Origin: Corynespora cassiicola | Taxonomy: Eukaryota; Ascomycota; Dothideomycetes; Pleosporales; Corynesporascaceae | Direction of reading: 5' to 3' | Length of the DNA stretch: 64,000 nt | Assembly: GCA_022059125.1 (NCBI GenBank) | Contig: JAEUWY010000005.1 | Span: 1,674,001 to 1,738,000, forward strand | Shown here: positions 57,001 through 64,000 of the stretch, piece by piece | How positions within the stretch are numbered: the stretch's first letter is position 1 | How the letters are laid out: every line of letters starts with the position of its first letter | Made by a program: the position numbers and the translations under genes | The notes under the pieces: model-generated | Databases searched by the model: none | Told to the model about the DNA's origin: nothing | The model's input: only the letters and a program-made list of their open reading frames with translations

Positions 57001-57469
57001 TGCGCTCAACGTCTTTGGCCTTGGCCTTGTCCGAAGTCTTTTCGACAAGCTCCGCGGTTTTATCGACGGAGGTTGAGGCCTGCGACTTGTTCTCCCAAGT
57101 GGACTCGGAGGAGGCATTGGGTAACGAAGCGACATCGTCGTCCTTGGTGACGGTCGAGGCAGTCGAAGCGCCTAGATCGGGAGACGAAACCATGGAGACG
57201 CTGGCAGGTTGCGAGTTTGCAGAGGACTTGGGCTCGGCCTGGAGGGTCTGGCTCGGGGGCTCGGGGGCGTCGGCCGGCTTATCGGCAGAGGTATCGTGCT
57301 CTGCGTCGTCGGCCCAGGAGGTAGTAGCAGCAGCAGCAGCGGGTGCGGAACCAGCGTCTTTGGCTGGGGAGGCGGCGCCTGAGGTGGACTTGGTTGGTGC
57401 GGCCCCTGAGGTGGGAGTGGCAGACAGGCCCTTTGCTGCCTGGGCGTAGGAGAAGGAAGCGGCAGACAT
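54092..57469 (-). CDS. LARP1-type La-motif RNA-binding protein
   Basis: Exons 55494..57469, 54707..55447 and 54092..54653 (introns 46 and 53 nt) give 1092 residues. The first ~650 residues are disordered, Ala/Ser/Lys-rich, with an RGG-like patch (RRGGRGGGRGG) and SWADD-type peptides. The La motif begins at the exon 1/2 junction: L-DYYFSIDNLLKDMYLRKHMD then GFVFLSFITDFNRMKKLT. A Pro/Asn-rich linker follows, with a TVIVRKQDP segment, and the C-terminus carries a DM15 repeat region (VLYQFWSHFLIRNFNTRMYDEF, FRHLAFEDA, LRYLFKFYGESAL, RRPAFRQLQLVFRRV). La motif plus DM15 defines LARP1, which in animals binds the cap and first bases of TOP mRNAs under TORC1 control. Yeast Sro9/Slf1 lack DM15, so this is the fuller ancestral form. 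Function by homology. Confidence 0.92.
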
Positions 57470-58289
57470 GGTGCTGTGGAAGCCCTGACTGATGGTGAGA
57501 ATTATTAGATTCTAGGAGTAGTGGTTCGGTGCTGGTGATCCCGCGTGGGAGCACACCAATGGGCTGGCCAACTCAGGTGCAGGCGCAGCTGTGTCCGGAG
57601 AGGTGCAGACTTGACCTCTCCGCACGTAGGTGTCTAGAGAGTCACCAAAGGCTGCGGCGGGTCTCTTGGCCGGTTTAGAGGAGCGATACGGAGGGAATCG
57701 CTTCGGCTAGGTGGCGTAGAGGGCGAAAGGGTTGGCGGGCGCGGAAGCAGCTCGAACCGCACCGAAAGGTAGCAAAGACAGGAAGATGAGATGGAGTCGG
57801 CGAACAGAGTCGACGAGGGATGGCCACGCAGGTGAAGGTGGTGTGTCTGCGCAAGGCAAGGTCAGCGACAGGCAAGCGTGAAAGGGTGCAAGAAGCAAGC
57901 ACAGGGGTGCTGGTGGTGAAAAAGAATGTGTGAGCGATGGGGAGAGGGGGAGGACGGAGCAGCGAGCAGCGAGCGACGGCGGCCAGCACCGCGGCACCGT
58001 GGCAGCCGGGCCGTGGCGGGGCAGGGAGGGTTCTGGCCGGGGCACACACACGTGTGCTCGTCCAAACGGGCGCTCGCTGTGAGCTCGAGGGAGGGCGTGG
58101 GCGTGGGCGCGGACAGGTGTATGGAGGTCGCGGGCGGCGTAGGCGACAGTGCGGGCGGAACTAACCTCTTGCACAGAACTCGCGAGGCAGCCCGGAGCCT
58201 TTTATAGGCGGGCGGGCGTGTCGACGAGCACACGGGGGGGCTGCTCTGGCAGGGAGCGAGGGGGGGAGAGCGGACCGGCGAGGGTGCCG

Positions 58290-58314
58290 CAGAGGCAGAG
58301 GCAGAGGCAGAGGC
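58290..58314. repeat. GAGGCA hexanucleotide repeat
   Basis: Four near-perfect AGAGGC units about 820 bp upstream of the LARP1-like start codon. Confidence 0.7.
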
Positions 58315-59023
58315 TGGAGGGACGGCGGACTCCAGGCACGAGGCGTGATGCGGCAGCGCACAGGAGGGAGCGGCTTCAGGCAAGCGTCTGACGGCGGCAG
58401 CGAGGCTGGGACAGCGGATCGAGGCGGCCGTAGAGAGCAGTGTTGAGGCGCACCGGGGCCGGGAGGGCGAATTTGAGTGTCGTGTGTGTGCGAAGGTGGA
58501 GGAGCATGTACCGCAGTAAGAGGGGACGCGAAAATTTCATGAGTGCCTCTAGCATATGCTGGCCCGCAATTCGGCTGCGTTTTCACCCTAAACACCACCG
58601 AGCGCCCGAGGGTCGCGCTGCAAATGAGGGCTGGCGGCTGGCTGCTGGCAATTCACCTGTTCCACCGATCCCCTCCCCCGTTTCCCCATGGCCTGCCCCT
58701 CGCGCTGCTGCACCGTGGCCGCCGCGCCCTCGCTGCTCGGCTGCAGCGCCTCGAGTCCGGCCAGCGGCCTCAACACTTGCAGGCCACCACGATGCCGCCC
58801 GCCATGCCCAGCTGCCTATTCACGGACACGGCCATGACGCCACGCCCCGGCGTCCGAGCGCCCGCAACCGCATCCCGTCCAAGCATTTGGTTTTGATTTT
58901 CAAGTCTGCGTGACCTGCGTGGCCTGCGAGACTGCCTGGCCTACCTAGCCTGGCCTACCGTCCCAGCTTGCGGGCAATCGTCCGAGGGCACTGCAGCCCG
59001 CCCTCTCGCCGAGCCTCGTCTCG

Positions 59024-59069
59024 TCTGCTCTGCTCTGCTCTGCTCTGCTCTGCTCTGCCCTGCCCTGCC
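59024..59069. repeat. TCTGC pentanucleotide repeat
   Basis: About seven perfect TCTGC units followed by two to three CCTGC variants. The reverse strand reads GCAGA, the likely sense if it is transcribed with the LARP1-like gene, about 1.55 kb downstream. Confidence 0.8.
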
Positions 59070-61149
59070 GTCGCCGTCGACTCGGATGCCGCCAGCCCAC
59101 CCCTGGCCGCCACGGAAAAACGGAATGCTGGCCATTGAGTTGCCGGAGCCAGCCGAGTCCATGGCCAAAGCCTCGCCGTGAGCACCTCTATTGCCATTGC
59201 CAGGCTCGTCCGCCGCTGGGCCACCCCATCTCCCCCCAACCTGCCCCCCCAGCGCCGTCCCTGGCCTCCATGGGCGGCATTTTTGCTCATAGGCCGGAGC
59301 ACCCTTCTGTCGAGGCGTCGGCTCGGTCCTGCTGCGTTAGGTCCTGCCGCCTTGAGCTTCGCTCCTCCACGCAGCTAGCAGCAACCCGCGGCCTTCGCCG
59401 TTGGCTCTGCAACCCAACGACCCCATTGCTGCCATGTGCCTCTGCAAAGCCGCTGGAGCCCCTCCAAAACCCCCCTCGTTTCGACTGCATAGCCTCGTGA
59501 CCCGGCGTGACACAGCAAGGCGCATTCGTCTTGTTTTGCTTTCTCCTCCAACGTCATTCTACGCTACCTGCTGAGAGCATGCATGCATCCATCCATCCTC
59601 AACCCCCCACTGGCGGCGCTTGGAGGGGAAAAAGCATAACCTTCTGTCCCGTCACTCCGCCGTGCTCTCCGTTGTCGTGTGTCTTGAATCAATGTCAGAG
59701 GTTGCACCGATCTCATACCCATTTCCCAATCTGGACCTTGAGATGCTTTTCACGGCTCACTACGACCACAACATGACACAACCTGTGCGCACACGCCCGA
59801 GCTCAATGCCCTGTCCGGGCAGCGATACATGACCGAAAAAAACTGACAGGTCGCACGCAACCCGCTGATTGCCACAGATGGTATTCGAGCGCTTGAACCC
59901 CCAAATCCCCTCGAGGCGCAACCTCGACTGCCGTGACGGCTGCGCAAACCCCCGGCTTCCGATCCGATCCACTTCCCGGAATATCAACGCTCCAGGGCGT
60001 GTGGTGTGCCTCGCCCCGGCCCGCAACATGTCTCATCCAGCCACACGCGCCAAAAATAAAAATGTCCGCTCGGCTTCCTCTGAGGCATCGCACTCTTTTC
60101 TTTTCTGTGGCCACTGGATTTGCCTCCCAGGTCCGCGACGTCACATTAAACCCCTCTTTCTCCATATTACACGGGGGCATTGGCGCCTCATTTAACCAGG
60201 GCCCGCACTCTACCTATCCCATACCGCCTTTACGTATGCCCATCCACATCACCCGCTCGAGAAGACCGAAATCTTACCGGGGATCAAGACTTGCTTCATC
60301 TCTGCTGATACAGGCCAACGTAGCCATTGTCTCGCGAATGGGCGGATCGCTGAGCTAATCCTCCCTCCTTTCCGAGCCCATCCATCCATCCACATCCCTC
60401 TCATCAAACACGTGCCACAAAGGACACACCCGTCGCCTCACTCTTACCACAGCTCACGAGTCATCCCTCAAATGACATTTGGCCACCGCCATATAATCTC
60501 CAGTCTCGCAAAGGCCCGTCGGATGCACTCGAGTAATCTGCCGAGGCTTATTGCTCTTTCCCCAACCCTCCGCACCGCACCGCATCGCACCTGCTCAATT
60601 CCCCATTAGGCCACCTCCTTGCACCCTTGATTCGCCTCCCCCCCTTGTACTCCGCCCCCGGCTACCGCCATCTCTCTCGTCTCCACTCTAATATCCCACC
60701 TCCTTTCTAGAAGCCTTGCGAGCCCGGCCCGCCCGCCAGTCTGTATATATATAGTTTTTTTATACGAGTGCTGGGTCCCTGCTTCAACCCCCTTCTTCCC
60801 CGGTGCAAGCCATATTGCAGTCGTGGCCTACGCGAGGAATGGAGATTGGGGACTAGAACGTGGCCAGGTTGGTAAGCAGGTGCTATCGTTATCAGCCTCG
60901 TATACTGGGTTGTATGCAGGGCGCCGATACCCCGTGGGGTTGGTGGGACCTGGGGGGAGGGAATGTGTGAGGCTTTGTGGTCGTTGATACGACGGCATGT
61001 GGTGGGAGGCCCTTTGGTGGAACTGTCCGCTCCTCGTTCTGGGCAAGACTAAGATGTTGCAAGTTTGTAGGAGGTTTCAATAGAAAGATCCCAAGAATCA
61101 TATTCTGTCAGTACCTACAATTCCTATATTCTCTGCGATTTCGGGTTTC

Positions 61150-63099
61150 TCATGGAGTTTTCAGACGATTCCATAGAGAGCGTGCCGTTTCTGAACCCAA
61201 TTCGCGTCCTTCTTTCCGCAGCAATATGCGGCCCACGAAGGTATTCATGGCAAAGCTGAGGAAGAGAAAGATTGCCCACCACACCCAGTTGAAGGGTACC
61301 TTGAGGTCCATGAACTCCATTCCGAAGAAGGCAGTGGTAAACAGGAGAGGGAATGCAACGTACTAAAGCATAAGAATTAGTTACCGTTATGCCTTTTCCA
61401 ACTAGACGGCGAGAAACTTACGACTGTCATGAATGTGAGGGTCCCGATATCCTTGCCTAACTCATTTGCCTTCTCCGTCTGGCTGAGACTAGAAACTGTG
61501 TGCAGCTGTCTATGATCAGTTCCATTGTCGTTGATAATCTGATGATTGGGACATACGCTGTTGAATTTGTCTCTGAAACGCATTTGTCTTGTAAGCAATA
61601 AATTGCGTAGCCTGTTGAGCTCAGCCATGTTTTGACCGATGTTTTCAATCATTCCGGGCCACCTGGGTTTATCTGGGGCGAAAGTCGTAAAGAATTTTAT
61701 GGAGCCACCATAAAATGACTCCCATGCAACTATGGTTGCATTGATGGTGTCTATGAAAATCTGTGTTGTCTCAATGACAGTGCTGAGAGTCAATGTATGT
61801 GTTCTGTCAGCCTCATCGTGAAATCTTCCTCGAATTACATGGAACTGTAGATGGTGTCAGCTAGACAAATGATGAAGATTCTGAATGCCTGACATACATA
61901 TTCATCCATTCTTTTACTGAACGTCTCAATCAGTGCACGGTATTCCTCAGTCATTTGGTAGACTCTCTGATCCACCTTCAGCAACCAATATTCCCTTGGA
62001 TCAAAACAGGGGTTCTCCATTGTTCCTTGCCCTCCTAACGGGGGATCGAAGCCGCTCCCTAAAGGACAATTTTCGAGATATCCGTCAAAATTTGACTCAG
62101 ACCCATAGTAGGTATCTACCAAGAAGTACTCAGTCCAGAAATATTCATCAGATCCAGTCGAGAACGATGAAGTCTGGGCTTCATGATAGCATAAGAGCTC
62201 CCTATCCGAGGACCATTCTCTCAGTGGAAGCTCTGCTGACTGTCTCAAAGGTTCACCACGGATCTTTCGACGATCTCGTATTGGACTCCCTTGTCTCATA
62301 GCATGGTACGGAAGGTGGAATTCAAGGAAGAATCCCCATTTCTACGCGTATAAGCAACGAAAGAAAAACTCTGATGATATATCATTACCACAGTTGCTAT
62401 TGAGAAACGGTGCTCCCTCACCAAGTACCTATGAAGAAAATTGCGTAACATATTCGCTGTTCGGGTGGCTGTAGTAGCCACTAGTGTCAGCGCTCCCGCC
62501 GGAGTCATATTTGGAATGAATCTTTTTCATTAGCATATGTTTTCATAGACATCGTTTGGTACTTCGACTGACATGATTCTTTTCTCCGCTTTTTGTGGCC
62601 TTCGCTATGAAAGATGAGTCCGGAGTTAGCCTGGAATTCTAGGTCACAACGTTACTGTAACACTCACCTCACTTTTCAGCTTTCCATAAAGCTCAGGTAT
62701 GTTTACCTTGGCGGAAAATATGATACAGTCGCTGCACGGTCCCCCAATGATCCTTCTACATTGTGAATGTCTCCATCGGTCATCCAAGAGAGCGATGTCA
62801 TCTCGAGTACTCAGTTGTTCAATGTCATTCTGAACAGTACTGTTCGTTTTCGTGCATGCTTCTTGTAAATAATCGCGAAGTATTTGGTGTCTACGAGGAA
62901 TCGTGTCGTGGAACAATTTATTGTGAAGAGTCATGAATCTCTCGATGAAGTTTTCAGAAGCACCAGGCTGTGCAATGAACTTAGGAAGGCGTATGTCTTC
63001 TGGATTGTGCCTCTCTTCATTGCGATGGATGAAAGATTCCCAAGGGTTATGGAGTCTGCTAGTCTCATGGCGAGCGGTATCATAGTAATATGTTGCCAT
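61150..63099 (-). CDS. CorA-like membrane protein, 5' half of model uncertain
   Basis: Four 3' exons are well supported and all phase 0: 61898..62341, 61557..61844, 61422..61505 and 61150..61362 (introns 53, 51 and 59 nt). They encode KWGFFLEFHLPYHAM, a helical part (LSTVIETTQIFIDTINATIV, MAELNRLRNLLLTRQMRF), LSQTEKANELGKDIGTLTFM, then two C-terminal membrane helices (VAFPLLFTTAFFGMEF and WVWWAIFLFLSFAMNTFVG). This is the CorA/ZntB topology, with FFGME where CorA has GMN; Mg2+ or Zn2+ transport is therefore doubtful. A first exon from 63099 (MATYYYDTARHETSRL, 151 codons, donor after KLKSE) is likely. Between 62389 and 62650 at least two splice models fit and I cannot choose. Function unknown. 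Confidence 0.65.
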
Positions 63100-63878
63100 G
63101 TTTCGGACCTAAAGGCTGATAGTCGTTTAGCGGCGCTGAGTGATGGCATGTTTTAAAAGAGGGGTAGTGAGATGATATCTCAGGCTCGCCAGAAGTGCAT
63201 GGGTAGATGCAAGGCTGAGGTTAGAGTACTACTCTATTAGGATGATAGGCGCATCCATCGTCCATCTCAATCTTGGGCCGAGGTCACAGGACCTCTCATG
63301 CGCACCAGATTCGTCCCAAAAACACCTTTCCGCTTCATTGAAAATGCCCTTATGTCTTACTGAGGGAGCTAAAACAGATAGGGACGTCTCACGCCCAACT
63401 TTGTGGAGACAACAATTGTGACATCAAGCATTGCAATTCCATCTACCTAGGTATTTGATATCGATGGTTGGTCGGCTTGCCGAACACGTGGCGAGCTGGA
63501 GCCTAACTTAGGCTTACAACAGAAACCCAGAGAACCATCCTCAACGACTTTGAGTGGTTTTTTTTCTCGACAAGATATGTTAGTAAAGATGCAATTTCCG
63601 TATGTTCATATAGGCTGAAAACAAAAGGGATCTAGCAGTGCCGGTGGCCTGCCCTTCCAGTGTAGGTAATAGGCCGCCGCGTTATGATAAACGACGAATG
63701 ACACTCTCCCAGGATTATCACAAAGTTAAAGCTATATCAAAGAAATCGAAATCCTCAAGGCTTAAATTCAAAAGTCATATTACACTCCTATCACCAGAAA
63801 GAACTAGAGGCGGAGTTGAATATATGTGGTATTGTGTTAGTGAAAGCTTTCGTCCCACTTCTTAGATCAGTAACTTAC
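63100..63878. other. AT-rich spacer, no gene resolved
   Basis: Holds the promoter of the CorA-like gene, one TACCTAGGTA palindrome at 63444, and perhaps terminal exon and 3' UTR of the partial gene at the window end. A plus-strand 75-codon ORF (63638-63865) has no domain. Confidence 0.45.
63444..63453. repeat. TACCTAGGTA palindrome, copy 3
   Basis: Third exact copy of the 10-bp palindrome, about 345 bp upstream of the CorA-like gene. Confidence 0.6.
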
Positions 63879-63971
63879 AGCAACAGTGTAACTGCGGATA
63901 TGGCCCGGCGAATTTAAGTATCGGTCAACATTGTAGTAGCTGTAATAATCATACAAGATGCGGTGGATGTC
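63879..63971 (-). CDS. Internal exon of an unidentified gene cut by the window end
   Basis: A 31-codon stretch, phase 0 at both ends, bounded by a CTACAG acceptor and a GTAAGT donor. It reads DIHRILYDYYSYYNVDRYLN then SPGHIRSYTVA, which is strongly protein-like. Upstream exons lie beyond 64000; a possible next exon after a CTCTAG near 63778 would give FFLVIGV and stop. I do not recognise the family. Confidence 0.35.
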
Positions 63972-64000
63972 CTGTAGAAGCTGTTAAAAGATGATAAGTA

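Larger units (their letters stand above)
57470..61149. other. 3.7-kb gene-free region upstream of the LARP1-like gene
   Basis: The longest gap in the window, between the LARP1-like start and the 3' end of the CorA-like gene (both minus). Proximal part (57470-58550) is G-rich on plus, hence C-rich in the transcribed sense, like a long 5' UTR or promoter. It contains a GAGGCA hexamer repeat, a TCTGC pentamer repeat and a TATATATATA element near 60745. All ORFs are compositionally driven and overlap in several frames. An unrecognised non-coding transcript or promoter-proximal introns cannot be excluded. Confidence 0.5.

Noticed and set aside
57862..58598. Overlapping minus ORFs of up to 173 codons upstream of the LARP1-like gene
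   Set aside because: Several frames are open at once because of high GC and few A/T stops; sequences are Pro/Ala/Arg strings.
1..64000. tRNA, rRNA, CRISPR or transposon genes
   Set aside because: Scanned for B-box-like GGTTCGANTCC, long direct repeats with spacers, and transposase or reverse-transcriptase motifs; none convincing. A tRNA scan would be needed to exclude intron-containing tRNAs.

Overview
The window reads as nuclear DNA of a filamentous ascomycete (Pezizomycotina; Dothideomycetes is a guess). Evidence: densely packed genes on both strands; introns mostly 42-60 nt with GTAAGT-like donors, CTRAC-like branch sites and phase-consistent joins; and fungus-typical genes (DASH subunit Dad3, an NRC-2/Fpk-type kinase, a Zn2Cys6 regulator, Tfb4, Arp3, Mre11). 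I see no rRNA, tRNA, CRISPR array, transposon ORF or secondary-metabolite megasynthase.

Layout. 0-6 kb: a WRAP53/TCAB1-like WD40 gene (+), a small fungal membrane-protein gene with two frame breaks (+), and CK2 beta (-). 6-11.3 kb: a Zn2Cys6 regulator and a Baeyer-Villiger-type flavin monooxygenase, tandem on the minus strand. 12-21 kb: TFB4 (+), a taspase-like Thr hydrolase (-), ARP3 (+), a single-exon F-box protein (-). 21.7-29.8 kb: TAF10 (+), mitochondrial uS19m (-), MRE11 (+), and a 1006-residue disordered protein with an N-terminal eIF4E-binding motif (+). 31-39 kb: NRC-2-like AGC kinase (+), DAD3 (+), uS5m (-), TRM2 (+). 39.8-47.2 kb: one intronless 2473-codon gene (-) for a repeat-rich, coiled-coil protein. 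48-57.5 kb: an MFS monocarboxylate-type transporter (-), a conserved fungal protein of unknown function (-), and a LARP1-type La-motif protein (-). 57.5-61.1 kb has no gene I can support. 61-64 kb: a CorA-like membrane protein (-) and one exon of another gene (-) cut by the window edge.

Most genes are housekeeping: transcription initiation (TFB4, TAF10), DNA repair (MRE11), RNA and translation control (WRAP53-like, TRM2, LARP1-like, the putative 4E-binding protein), mitochondrial translation (uS19m, uS5m), cytoskeleton and kinetochore (ARP3, DAD3), signalling (CK2 beta, NRC-2-like). Two mitochondrial ribosomal genes lie head-to-head with nucleic-acid enzyme genes (uS19m/MRE11, uS5m/TRM2) across intergenic gaps under 300 bp.

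Exon structures were worked out by hand from splice signals and reading phase, so individual junctions are predictions. The most interesting items are the putative 4E-T/Eap1-like translational regulator, the modular giant protein, stop-free 51-nt introns whose retention would stay in frame, a GC-AG intron, a 16-nt exon, and three exact copies of a 10-bp palindrome in intergenic DNA.
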